A stretch of 20,620 bases of DNA from HKST-UBA85 sp035654775 (GTDB taxonomy: Bacteria > Bacteroidota > Bacteroidia > Flavobacteriales > Flavobacteriaceae), in NCBI GenBank assembly GCA_035654775.1, contig DASRWB010000030.1, positions 1 through 20,620 on the forward strand, read 5' to 3'. The notes beneath the pieces are model-generated. The model had not been told where the DNA came from, did not search any database, and saw only the letters and a program-made list of their open reading frames with translations. Of this stretch, positions 7,314 through 15,548 are shown one piece after another. Numbering within the stretch: position 1 is the stretch's first letter; the number at the start of each line of letters is the position of its first letter. A program made the position numbers and the translations under genes.

Positions 7314-8699
7314 ATGAGTAATTTTAGGGTCAATAGCATTCGTTTAGTAGGTTTGTTGTTTTTTGTTTTGTTTTTAGTGCGCTGTTCCTCAGACGATTCG
7401 GGGAAATATCAGCCTATTGCCACAGTGACACAACCTGACGAAATTGAAGTAAATCAAAATGCTTCCGTGGTAATTCCATTTTTGGAAAACGACACCAATA
7501 TTCCCATTGATGCAGAAATAAGTTTGTCTGCCGCCTTGAACGGCAATGCTGCCATCCAAACCAATGCTACTGATGACACTGTGTTAGACGACACGGTTTT
7601 ATACACTCCTGACGCTAATTTTACAGGAACAGATACCTTCAGCTATTATATCTGTTCACCTACTAATGCTGAAGACTGCGTTGAAGGGCTTATTACTGTA
7701 ACCGTACTTCCCGTTTCCGGTGTGGCCTATCAAATAGACCAAGAACCTCATCCGGCTTTGTCAGACTATTTATTTTTTGAACAACCGTTGCAAGATTTAA
7801 TTCCAACCTACGGCGTTCTTCTTTATGAGCCTATTAACTCCTTATTTAGTGATTACGCACACAAAAAGCGATTTATCTGGATGCCACAAGGAGTAAGTGC
7901 CGCTTATGTTGATGATGCCAGTGTTCTCGATTTTCCCTTGGGTACCATTTTAATAAAAAACTTTTACTACGAAAATGTTCAGCCTAACAATCAAACCCTA
8001 TTACTGGAAACCCGCTTAATGTTAAAAACAAGCAGTGGCTGGGAGTTTGCGAACTACGTTTGGAATGAAGAACAAACCGATGCTTTTTTAGATATGGAAG
8101 GAAGCTATAAAACTGTAGACTGGCTGGAAAACGGCGTTCCGAAAAGCGTTAATTACCGTATTCCTTCGGAAGCTGAGTGTTTTACTTGTCATAAATCGGG
8201 ACCTGTATCTATTCCTATAGGCCCAAAACCTCAAAACCTTAATAAAAATTTAGTATATTCGGGCATTGCAATGAATCAGCTTCAAAAACTAATTGAAGTT
8301 GGTTACCTTGAAAACTCGGTTCCCCAATCTATAAATACTGTTGTTCCTTGGGATGACGCCACACAATCGCTAGACCTCAGAATGCGGTCTTATGCAGATA
8401 TTAATTGTGCACACTGTCATTCTGATGAACGTCATTGTGATTACAGGCCCATGCGATTTGCCTTTAATGAAAGTGAAAATGAAGTTAACCTAGGTGTTTG
8501 TGTTGAACCCGAAGAGCTTTTTGACGGTTTAACTCATATTGTTTCTCCGGGAAATATAAACCGGTCTATGCTGTACTTTAGGGTCAGCACTACATTGGCT
8601 CAAAGAAGAATGCCTTTGTTAGGAAGAACAATAGTACATGAAGAAGCCGTAGCTATGATAGAGGAATGGATTAACTCGTTAACCACCGTATGTCAATAA
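7314..8699 (+). CDS. SO2930-family diheme c-type cytochrome, lipoprotein with Ig-like N-terminal domain
   Basis: Predicted outer-membrane or periplasm-facing lipoprotein that binds two covalent hemes; its redox partner is unknown. A hydrophobic signal ends at LVRC, making Cys24 the lipidation site, and the following SSDDS looks like the acidic Bacteroidota surface-export signal. Arg at -1 of the lipobox is unusual. Residues about 35-140 look like a bacterial Ig/cadherin-like repeat (LENDTN, YTPDANFTGTDTFSYYIC). From about 145 the protein matches the SO2930/HNE_0200 family: NSLFSDYAHKKRFIWMP, LDFPLGTILIKNFYY, TYVWNEDQT-like YVWNEEQTDAFLD, then heme sites CFTCH (289-293) and CAHCH (365-369), and RMPLLGRTIVHEEAV near the end. 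The next gene starts 29 bases downstream, so the two are probably co-transcribed. Confidence 0.88.
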   Translation: MSNFRVNSIRLVGLLFFVLFLVRCSSDDSGKYQPIATVTQPDEIEVNQNASVVIPFLENDTNIPIDAEISLSAALNGNAAIQTNATDDTVLDDTVLYTPDANFTGTDTFSYYICSPTNAEDCVEGLITVTVLPVSGVAYQIDQEPHPALSDYLFFEQPLQDLIPTYGVLLYEPINSLFSDYAHKKRFIWMPQGVSAAYVDDASVLDFPLGTILIKNFYYENVQPNNQTLLLETRLMLKTSSGWEFANYVWNEEQTDAFLDMEGSYKTVDWLENGVPKSVNYRIPSEAECFTCHKSGPVSIPIGPKPQNLNKNLVYSGIAMNQLQKLIEVGYLENSVPQSINTVVPWDDATQSLDLRMRSYADINCAHCHSDERHCDYRPMRFAFNESENEVNLGVCVEPEELFDGLTHIVSPGNINRSMLYFRVSTTLAQRRMPLLGRTIVHEEAVAMIEEWINSLTTVCQ

Positions 8700-8728
8700 T
8701 AAATTAATTAATCCTATATATTCAAAAC

Positions 8729-10753
8729 ATGAAAAAAATTACTTTCTTTCTCACGCTTGTTTTTTGTGTATCTGCTATTCAGGCACAAGACACTTGCGAT
8801 TCGGCTCAGGTAATTACAGCCGGACTTTATACCGTAGATGCAATTAACGGTACAGAAGTTCCGCTACCGGTGTGTTCTCCCAATGGAGAAGGTGCAACTA
8901 TGGGCGAATGGTACTTGTACACTCCTACGGAAAATCATCACGTTATAGTGTCTACAGACCTTACACAAAACGCCGGAAAAGATACCCGCATACAAATTTA
9001 TTCCGGGACTTGCGGCGCATTAAATTGTGTTGGTGGAGATGATGATTCCGGAATAGTAGAACCCGAAGGCGGTGGCAGCAGTTATTTGTCTATAGCAGCA
9101 TTTGAAGCTACCGAAGGAATTTCCTACTACATAGCCTTTGACAATAAATGGAACTCCAGTGGCTTCGACTTCACTCTTACTGAAGAAGAACCCATACCCG
9201 AACCTCTGATTTCCTTTACGCAACAATCGCTTGCTACATCGGGTTCCGGTTTAGCCATTGCCGATATGAACGGCGATTATCTGGATGACGTTGTTTCTAT
9301 TTCTGCAACTAACGTTAATGTCTTTTTACAAACCAGTACCGACTTTGTTGAATTAAATATCCCAACAGATCAAGCCGATTGGACTCCCGATTGGAGTTTA
9401 TCCATAGGCGATTACAACGCCGACGGTTTTAACGACTTACTTTATGCCGCCTGGGGTGGAGTTACCTTTATGAAATCTAACGGCGACATGACTTTTACCA
9501 AAGAAACGTATAATGATTATGTAGCTTCACAGCGTTCTAACTTTGTTGATATAAACAATGACGGGCATCTGGATGCATTTGTATGTCATGATGTAGCTCC
9601 AAATGTATACTACATTAATGATGGTTCCGGAAACTTAATTTTCTACCGAGGCGCAGACCCTGAAGGAGTGCCAAGTGGTTTAGGACTTTACTCTTCAGGT
9701 GGGAACTATGGTTCTATATGGGTTGATTATGACAACGACAGAAACATTGATATGTTTATAGCCAAATGTGGCGGAGAAGAAGCCAGAAGAACAAACCAAA
9801 TGCATCACAACTTAGGAAACGGTTCTTTTGAGGAAAATGCATCAGTTATTGGATTGGCCGACCCTATGCAAACCTGGTCTTCAGCCTGGGGCGATTTTGA
9901 CAACGACGGCGACATGGATGTATTTGTAGGGGCAAGTTCGGGCACGCATAAGCTAATGCAAAACAACAATGGAATATTTACCGATATTACAAACGTTTCA
10001 GGAGTAAATACACTAACTGCCACTTCAAGAGAACATGTAACTTATGATTTTGACAATGATGGTTATCTGGATATTGTTTCGGGAGGAAATATTTTGCACA
10101 ATAACGGCGACATGACCTTTACCCTTATGTCTAATGTGTTTACCGGTACCGGCTCCTATGGTGATTTAAACAACGATGGATTTATTGATGCACGTAGAGG
10201 CGCTAACCTTTATTTAAATAACGGCAACAGTAACAACTGGACAAAAATTACCACCGTAGGGACCAACAGCAATAAAAACGGAATAGGTGCCCGTGTAGAA
10301 GTATATACCGCCTCGGGAGTTCAAATAAGAGATGTAAGAAGCGGTGACGGCTTTGAGTATATGAACACATTGAACACCCACTTTGGGATAGGAACCGATA
10401 CGGCTATTGACAGCATTGTTATTTACTGGCCTTCCGGAGTGGTTGATACTATTGAAAACCCGGACATTAATGAGCACCTGGTCGTTATAGAAGGACAATC
10501 ACTTGCTGTTGAAGACGAAACCCTCATTGATCTGTCTATTTACCCCAACCCGGTAAAAGAAGTGCTTACGCTGAAAACTTCGGGTGAAGTTGTAGGGAAA
10601 ATAGCCACTGTTTTTGATTTAAACGGGAAAAAAATCCTAAACGTAAAACTAAACCACAATAGCCTGGACGTGTCGTCTCTAGCTCCGGGCATGTATATGC
10701 TTCGTGTGGAAGCCCAAGGAAAAATAACCACCCGAAAATTTTTAAAAGAATAA
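8729..10753 (+). CDS. FG-GAP/VCBS repeat protein with ASPIC/UnbV domain and T9SS sorting signal
   Basis: Predicted cell-surface or secreted beta-propeller protein. A signal peptide (1-19, cleavage near AIQA/QD) precedes a Cys-containing beta-sandwich domain (about 21-155; GEWYLYTPTENHHV, YIAFDNKW) resembling pre-peptidase C-terminal folds. Seven calcium-loop repeats follow between about 179 and 490 (DMNGDYLDD, DYNADGFND, DINNDGHLD, DYDNDRNID, DFDNDGDMD, DFDNDGYLD, DLNNDGFID). These are FG-GAP/VCBS blades, with one non-canonical loop (DRNID). Next is an ASPIC/UnbV domain (about 515-588; NGIGARVEV, DSIVIYWPSG), then the type A T9SS C-terminal domain (602-674; LSIYPNPV, GMYMLRVEAQGK). The whole frame is intact. 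It sits 29 bases after the diheme lipoprotein gene and ends at a terminator, so they form a two-gene unit. The ligand is unknown. Confidence 0.92.
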   Translation: MKKITFFLTLVFCVSAIQAQDTCDSAQVITAGLYTVDAINGTEVPLPVCSPNGEGATMGEWYLYTPTENHHVIVSTDLTQNAGKDTRIQIYSGTCGALNCVGGDDDSGIVEPEGGGSSYLSIAAFEATEGISYYIAFDNKWNSSGFDFTLTEEEPIPEPLISFTQQSLATSGSGLAIADMNGDYLDDVVSISATNVNVFLQTSTDFVELNIPTDQADWTPDWSLSIGDYNADGFNDLLYAAWGGVTFMKSNGDMTFTKETYNDYVASQRSNFVDINNDGHLDAFVCHDVAPNVYYINDGSGNLIFYRGADPEGVPSGLGLYSSGGNYGSIWVDYDNDRNIDMFIAKCGGEEARRTNQMHHNLGNGSFEENASVIGLADPMQTWSSAWGDFDNDGDMDVFVGASSGTHKLMQNNNGIFTDITNVSGVNTLTATSREHVTYDFDNDGYLDIVSGGNILHNNGDMTFTLMSNVFTGTGSYGDLNNDGFIDARRGANLYLNNGNSNNWTKITTVGTNSNKNGIGARVEVYTASGVQIRDVRSGDGFEYMNTLNTHFGIGTDTAIDSIVIYWPSGVVDTIENPDINEHLVVIEGQSLAVEDETLIDLSIYPNPVKEVLTLKTSGEVVGKIATVFDLNGKKILNVKLNHNSLDVSSLAPGMYMLRVEAQGKITTRKFLKE

Positions 10754-10770
10754 ACCTAAACTATACGATT

Positions 10771-10812
10771 AAAAAAAGTCCTTGTTGTTTTATACCTCAA
10801 GGGCTTTTTTAA
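10771..10812 (+). terminator. Intrinsic terminator after the FG-GAP gene
   Basis: The left arm 10772-10784 pairs with the right arm 10798-10810 over 13 positions with one G-U wobble, giving an AAGTCCTTG/CAAGGGCTT core, a 13-base loop and a run of T. It lies 18 bases after the stop. Confidence 0.8.
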
Positions 10813-10816
10813 TGGC

Positions 10817-10824
10817 TATCTTTA
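10817..10824 (+). promoter_or_regulatory. Possible -7 box of the ABC ATPase gene
   Basis: TATCTTTA is one base off TAnnTTTG and lies 26 bases before the ATG at 10851, immediately after the preceding terminator. No convincing -33 element is visible. Confidence 0.3.
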
Positions 10825-10850
10825 GCGAAAAATAATCTATCTCTAATGGC

Positions 10851-11771
10851 ATGCTTAGAGTAAAGCATATTTCTTTTGGATACAACAAAACGTCCTTAGC
10901 CGTAAAAGGAGTATCATTTGTGGCAAATCCCGGCGAACATGTTTCCATAATAGGAAAAAGTGGTTCAGGAAAAACCACACTGTTAAAATTGCTGTATGGT
11001 TTTTACGATTTGAGTGAAGGCGAAATTCTTTGGAACAAAAAGAAAATTCTTGGACCTAAATACCACTTGGTTATAGGTCCCGAATTTATAAAGTATGTTT
11101 CACAAGCCTTTGATTTAAACCCGTTTATTACCGTTGAAGAAGCCGTAGGTAAACACTTGAGCAACTTCTACTTGAAAAGAAAAGCTATCCGAAGTAAAGA
11201 ATTGCTTGAGCTTGTCGAGCTAATTGATTACCAAAAAACGCTTATTAAAAATTTAAGTGGTGGTCAAAAACAACGTGTAGCTTTGGCTTCGGCTTTGGCA
11301 AAAGAACCTGAAATTCTCTTACTTGACGAACCTTTCAGCCATATAGATACTTTTCAAAAACAAGCTTTAAGGCGTCGTCTTTTTTCTTATTTGAAAGCGC
11401 AAGATATTCTATGCCTTGTCGCTACTCACGATAAAGAAGATGTCTTAGGGTTTGCCGACAAAATACTTGTACTTGACCAAGGAAAAGTTATTGAAAGCGG
11501 CGATCCCGAAAAACTTTATAAAACCCCTGAACATGAAATTACGGCGGCATTTTTTGATGAGTTTACGCAGTTACCGCCTTACGGTATTTTTTATGCACAT
11601 CAAGTGAAGCGCGTGCCACATTCTCCTTTGAAGGCTACTGTAAAACAGTCGTTTTTTAAAGGGCGATACTACCTGATTGAGGCCAAAACTAACGGAAGCC
11701 CTATTTTTTTTGAACATTCAGAGCCTTTGGATTCCGGTACGGTTGTTTATCTCGAAATAGAAAAAAATTAA
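10851..11771 (+). CDS. ABC transporter ATP-binding protein, orphan
   Basis: Cytoplasmic ATPase subunit of an ABC transporter; the substrate is not known. Over 306 residues it has Walker A GKSGSGKT (35-42), signature LSGGQ (135-139), Walker B ILLLDEP with Asp159-Glu160, and an H-loop VATHD. The tail of about 75 residues (FFKGRYYLIEAKTNG, SGTVVYLEIEKN) looks like a TOBE-type beta domain, seen in PotA/FbpC-type importers. That suggests an importer more than an exporter, but weakly. No permease or binding protein is adjacent: upstream is the FG-GAP gene and downstream is convergent mtgA, with 5 bases between the two stops. I chose ATG 10851; an out-of-frame ATG at 10846 stops after five codons. 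Confidence 0.9.
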   Translation: MLRVKHISFGYNKTSLAVKGVSFVANPGEHVSIIGKSGSGKTTLLKLLYGFYDLSEGEILWNKKKILGPKYHLVIGPEFIKYVSQAFDLNPFITVEEAVGKHLSNFYLKRKAIRSKELLELVELIDYQKTLIKNLSGGQKQRVALASALAKEPEILLLDEPFSHIDTFQKQALRRRLFSYLKAQDILCLVATHDKEDVLGFADKILVLDQGKVIESGDPEKLYKTPEHEITAAFFDEFTQLPPYGIFYAHQVKRVPHSPLKATVKQSFFKGRYYLIEAKTNGSPIFFEHSEPLDSGTVVYLEIEKN

Positions 11772-11776
11772 GCCGT

Positions 11777-12463
11777 TTATTGTTTGTATTCCAGGCGACC
11801 AAAATATTTCATTTGTACCAAAATCCATCTTTTTCTTATTTGTATGTACGTTGTAGGTGGCGTAGCTTTATACCTAAGTGGATTAGGTAAAATAGCAGCT
11901 ATTGCAGCGGCTTCATCTTGTGAAAGTTTGGCTGCGGGTTTTTTAAACCAATAGCGGGATGCTGCTTCTGCACCGTATATGCCATCGCCCATTTCAATGC
12001 TGTTTAAATACACTTCCATAATGCGTTCTTTGGTCCAAAAAATTTCAATCAGGAAGGTAAAGTAGCTTTCCAATCCTTTGCGCAACCAGCTGCGATGCGG
12101 CCACAGAAACGCATTTTTAGCTGTTTGCTGGCTTATGGTACTTGCGCCTTTTATTCTTTTGGATTTTTTATTGTCTTCCAAGGCCTTTTCAATGGCTTTG
12201 AAGTCAAACCCTTTGTGTTGTAAAAAATTTTGGTCTTCACTACAAATTACAGCCAATTGTAGGTTTTTTGATATTTTGTCCAGAGAAACCCATTGGTGCT
12301 GCCACACCATTTCTTTATTTTCTCTTTTTTGTTCAACACTTCTGATGAGCATTAACGGTGTAATCCAAACCGGAATCCACCTCAGCAGAATTACACTCCC
12401 AATGGACAATGCAAAAAACCACATGGTTATTTTTAAACCCCATTTCGCAATTTTGTTTCGCAT
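11777..12463 (-). CDS. mtgA: Monofunctional biosynthetic peptidoglycan transglycosylase
   Basis: Polymerises lipid II into glycan strands on the outer face of the inner membrane. One N-terminal membrane segment (about 10-29) anchors a GT51 domain. Visible GT51 motifs are EDQNFLQHKGF with catalytic Glu76, GASTISQQTAKN (106-117), RKGLE with Glu132, and KERIMEVYLN (145-154). At 228 residues it has no penicillin-binding transpeptidase domain, which distinguishes it from class A PBPs. The start is one base after the stop of the upstream oxidoreductase gene (TAGTATG), so translation is probably coupled. It ends 5 bases from the convergent ABC ATPase gene without a clear terminator. Confidence 0.95.
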   Translation of the reverse strand: MRNKIAKWGLKITMWFFALSIGSVILLRWIPVWITPLMLIRSVEQKRENKEMVWQHQWVSLDKISKNLQLAVICSEDQNFLQHKGFDFKAIEKALEDNKKSKRIKGASTISQQTAKNAFLWPHRSWLRKGLESYFTFLIEIFWTKERIMEVYLNSIEMGDGIYGAEAASRYWFKKPAAKLSQDEAAAIAAILPNPLRYKATPPTTYIQIRKRWILVQMKYFGRLEYKQ

Positions 12464-12464
12464 A

Positions 12465-13583
12465 CTAATCGAGCAAATCGGCCAGCTCCTTCCCTATTAA
12501 GGTTCCTATAGCTATCCCCATTCCACCTAGTCTAACACCACAATAGACGTGGTTTGACACCTGTTTTACAATAGCTTTCTTTTGACTCCCAACGCCCATA
12601 ATTCCACTCCACCGGTAGTCTATCTCAACCTTTTGACCGGGTAAAATAACGTCCTGAAGTAAGTTTTCTAATTTGTATTGAACTATGGGTGTAATCCCAA
12701 AATAGGTAGTTTCTTCCGCTTTGAAGTCTAAATTTCTGCCTCCGCCAAGTAGAATTCTATTATCAACATTTCTGAAATAATAATAGCCTTTATCCAGGTG
12801 AAAGGTGCCCTTAATTTTGAGGTTTTTGATGGGTTTTGTTATAAGTACTTGTGCTCTGGCCGGTTTAACCTCTTCTTGCAAAAGTTGAGAGGCAAACCCA
12901 TTAGTCGCGACAAAAAGTTTGGTCGCTTTAAGTGAAAAATTGGTTGTGGTGATGGTTACGGCATTGGATTCTTCTTCGTAGTGCAGCACCTGTTCCTGGT
13001 GAAAAAACAAAATGTCTTTACTTACGGCCAATTTATACAGCGCTTGCATCATTTTTCCGGTATTTATCATTCCTTCCATAGGGTTAAAAAAGCCATGCTC
13101 TACAATCCCTTTAAATCCGTGAGGATTCGAGGTCGTTTGGAATACTTCTTTATTGAAAATAGGGTTTAAAAGCCTGTTTACTTCCTCTTTTCTGGATAAG
13201 CAGTGTTCAAAGTGTGCTTTGTTTTCTTTTAAGAAGATTTCATATCCGCCTGTTTCCCGGTATTCTATAGTCTTATCGCTTAGTGTTTTTCGTAAAAGTA
13301 CAAGTCCGTTGACTCGTTTTTGAACCAAGGCTAAAACTTCCTCTTCAGTATGGGTTTTCAGGTCATCTATGATTTCACTAAGGCTTCCAAAACAAGCAAA
13401 GCCGGCATTTTTAGTGCTGGCACCACTGGGCAAAACTCCCCTTTCCAGTACCACCACTCTTGCTTTAGGGTAACGGGCTTTTAGGTTTATAGCACAATTA
13501 ATTCCCACTATACCTGCGCCTACAATCACAAAGTCTATGTTGTTCAGCCAGGTTGATTTTTCCCAATACGATGCGTTGTACAT
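12465..13583 (-). CDS. FAD-dependent oxidoreductase (DAO family)
   Basis: Flavoprotein of the D-amino-acid oxidase/glycine oxidase-like superfamily; the substrate cannot be read from sequence. The dinucleotide fold is clear: FVIVGAGIVGINCAINL near the N-terminus, then VVLERG and GASTKNAGFACFGS, which contacts the flavin in this family. The C-terminal GVRLGGMGIAIGTLIGKELA is the second FAD contact. I set the start at ATG 13583 (MYNASYWEKSTW, 372 residues); the frame extends to a TTG at 13589 that lies next to a terminator T-run and is less likely. An accC terminator ends about 5 bases before this ATG. The gene is tightly coupled to mtgA downstream; no functional reason for that is evident. Confidence 0.9.
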   Translation of the reverse strand: MYNASYWEKSTWLNNIDFVIVGAGIVGINCAINLKARYPKARVVVLERGVLPSGASTKNAGFACFGSLSEIIDDLKTHTEEEVLALVQKRVNGLVLLRKTLSDKTIEYRETGGYEIFLKENKAHFEHCLSRKEEVNRLLNPIFNKEVFQTTSNPHGFKGIVEHGFFNPMEGMINTGKMMQALYKLAVSKDILFFHQEQVLHYEEESNAVTITTTNFSLKATKLFVATNGFASQLLQEEVKPARAQVLITKPIKNLKIKGTFHLDKGYYYFRNVDNRILLGGGRNLDFKAEETTYFGITPIVQYKLENLLQDVILPGQKVEIDYRWSGIMGVGSQKKAIVKQVSNHVYCGVRLGGMGIAIGTLIGKELADLLD

Positions 13584-13587
13584 ACCC

Positions 13588-13616
13588 AATAAAAAAGCTC
13601 CGGATAATGGAGCTTT
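13588..13616 (-). terminator. Terminator of the acc operon
   Basis: On the minus strand AAAGCTCC pairs with GGAGCTTT over 8 bp (13609-13616 with 13594-13601, 7-base loop), followed by TTTTTTATT. It begins 6 bases after the accC stop and ends next to the oxidoreductase start codon. Confidence 0.8.
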
Positions 13617-13621
13617 GTGAA

Positions 13622-14974
13622 TTAATGTTCGGTTGGCGGTTCCATTTTGAAACTTTCCATAAACTTTGTGGTGTAATTACCCGACAAATAATCGGGGTGA
13701 TCCATCAACTGTCTGTGGAAAGGAATGGTGGTTTTAATCCCTTCGATAACAAACTCGTCCAGCGCTCTTTTCATTTTATTTATGGCTTCTTCCCGGGTTT
13801 GTGCTGTGGTAATAAGTTTGGCTATCATGGAATCGTAATTCGGCGGAATAACATAACCCGCATACACATGTGTATCCAAACGAACTCCATGTCCGCCGGG
13901 TGCGTGCAAGGTAGTGATGCGTCCGGGTGATGGCCTAAAGTCGTTGTATGGATCTTCGGCGTTTATTCTGCATTCAATAGAGTGCAGGTTTGGCGTGTAG
14001 TTTTTCCCTGAAATAGGTACACCTGCCGCTACAAGAATTTGTTCTCTGATAAGATCAAAATCGATTACCTGTTCGGTAATTGGGTGTTCCACCTGAATAC
14101 GCGTATTCATTTCCATGAAGTAGAAGTTTCGGTGTTTGTCTACTAAAAATTCTATTGTTCCGGCACCTTCATACTTTATAAATTCGGCTGCTCTTACAGC
14201 GGCATCTCCCATTTTTTTTCGAAGTTCATCAGTCATAAAGGGCGAAGGAACTTCTTCGGTCAATTTTTGATGTCTTCGCTGTATGGAACAATCCCGTTCA
14301 GAAAGGTGACAGGCTTTTCCGGTGGAGTCTCCTACAATTTGTATTTCGATATGTCTGGGTTCTTCAATAAGTTTTTCCATGTACATATCGTCGTTTCCAA
14401 AAGCCGCTTTAGATTCTTTCCGAGCAGATTCCCAAGCTTCTTTTAAGTCTTCCTTTTTCCAAACGGCACGCATTCCTTTTCCTCCACCACCGGCAGAGGC
14501 TTTAAGCATTACCGGATACCCGGTTTCTTTGGCTACTTTTTCACATTCTTCATAGCTTTTAATCACGCCGTCACTACCGGGCACACAGGGTACGCCAGCG
14601 GCTTTCATGGTGGCTTTGGCATTGGCCTTGTCACCCATTTTGTCAATCATTTCCGGTGATGCTCCAATAAACTTTATCTGGTGTTCTTCGCAGATTTTGG
14701 AGAATTTTGCGTTTTCTGAAAGGAACCCATAGCCGGGATGAATGGCGTCGGCATTGGTAATTTCGGCGGCGGCGATTATATTGGCCATTTTCAGGTACGA
14801 TTCGCTACTTGGTGGCGGACCGATACACACGGCTTCGTCTGCAAACTTAACGTGTAAACTTTCGGCGTCTGCAGTAGAGTATACGGCCACCGTTTTAATG
14901 CCCATTTCTTTACAAGTTCTGATAACTCTAAGTGCTATTTCACCTCTATTTGCAACTAGTATTTTTTTAAACAT
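13622..14974 (-). CDS. accC: Acetyl-CoA carboxylase, biotin carboxylase subunit
   Basis: ATP-dependent carboxylation of biotin on AccB, the first half-reaction in making malonyl-CoA. The 450 residues carry the N-terminal KILVANRGEIALRV, HPGYGFLSEN (79-88), the ATP-grasp glycine loop GGGGKGM (162-168), and the catalytic block EMNTRIQVEHPITE with Glu288, Asn290, Arg292 and Glu296. The length matches the stand-alone enzyme, so it is not fused to a carrier domain. It follows accB by 61 bases in the same direction. Carboxyltransferase genes accA and accD are not in the window. Confidence 0.98.
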   Translation of the reverse strand: MFKKILVANRGEIALRVIRTCKEMGIKTVAVYSTADAESLHVKFADEAVCIGPPPSSESYLKMANIIAAAEITNADAIHPGYGFLSENAKFSKICEEHQIKFIGASPEMIDKMGDKANAKATMKAAGVPCVPGSDGVIKSYEECEKVAKETGYPVMLKASAGGGGKGMRAVWKKEDLKEAWESARKESKAAFGNDDMYMEKLIEEPRHIEIQIVGDSTGKACHLSERDCSIQRRHQKLTEEVPSPFMTDELRKKMGDAAVRAAEFIKYEGAGTIEFLVDKHRNFYFMEMNTRIQVEHPITEQVIDFDLIREQILVAAGVPISGKNYTPNLHSIECRINAEDPYNDFRPSPGRITTLHAPGGHGVRLDTHVYAGYVIPPNYDSMIAKLITTAQTREEAINKMKRALDEFVIEGIKTTIPFHRQLMDHPDYLSGNYTTKFMESFKMEPPTEH

Positions 14975-15035
14975 TTTTTTGAAATTTTAAATTTTTAACA
15001 GTTGTTTTTTCTTTGGCTAAAGAATTTAAAACTTC

Positions 15036-15521
15036 TTAGGAAGGGTCTACCAAGAAAAGCGGTTGGTCGAACTCTACAGGTGAAGAGTCGTCTACCAGGA
15101 CTTTTACTATTTTTCCTGAAACTTCCGCTTCGATTTCGTTGAATAGTTTCATGGCTTCAATGATACACAGCACATCTCCTTCTTTAATGGTTTGTCCCAC
15201 TTCAACAAAAACGGGTTTGTCCGGTGAAGGTTTGCGATAGAATGTACCAATAATAGGAGACTTTATGGTAATGTATTTAGCGTCTTCTGTTGCTGCTGTG
15301 GTTTCCTTTGGTGCTTCTGCTGTGGGTGGTGCCGGTTGTGAAGCTACCGGATGGTGTGTCATGGGTGTGCCTACGGGGAGTTGTTGCACGTAGGTGGTTT
15401 CGGTTTTTCCTTCGCTTCCGGTTTTAATGGTGATTTTGACATCTTCTGTTTCCAGTTTCACCTCACTTGCTCCAGATTTAGCTACAAACTTGATTAAATT
15501 TTGAATATCCTTTAAGTCCAT
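15036..15521 (-). CDS. accB: Biotin carboxyl carrier protein of acetyl-CoA carboxylase
   Basis: Carries the biotin that shuttles CO2 between AccC and the AccAD carboxyltransferase. The 161 residues have the usual layout: an N-terminal helical part (LKDIQNLIKFVAKSGASEVKLE), an Ala/Pro-rich flexible linker (about 50-80), and a C-terminal biotinyl domain with EAMK, in which Lys125 is biotinylated. The segment SPIIGTFYRKPSPDKP is the domain's thumb region. It starts 27 bases after fabH and precedes accC, so fabH, accB and accC look like one operon. Confidence 0.97.
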   Translation of the reverse strand: MDLKDIQNLIKFVAKSGASEVKLETEDVKITIKTGSEGKTETTYVQQLPVGTPMTHHPVASQPAPPTAEAPKETTAATEDAKYITIKSPIIGTFYRKPSPDKPVFVEVGQTIKEGDVLCIIEAMKLFNEIEAEVSGKIVKVLVDDSSPVEFDQPLFLVDPS

Positions 15522-15548
15522 AATTGTTGTTAGTTTAAATTGTTATGT

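Noticed and set aside
12078..12500. 140-codon plus-strand ORF opposite mtgA
   Set aside because: Lies antisense within mtgA and the end of the oxidoreductase gene; no recognisable motifs.
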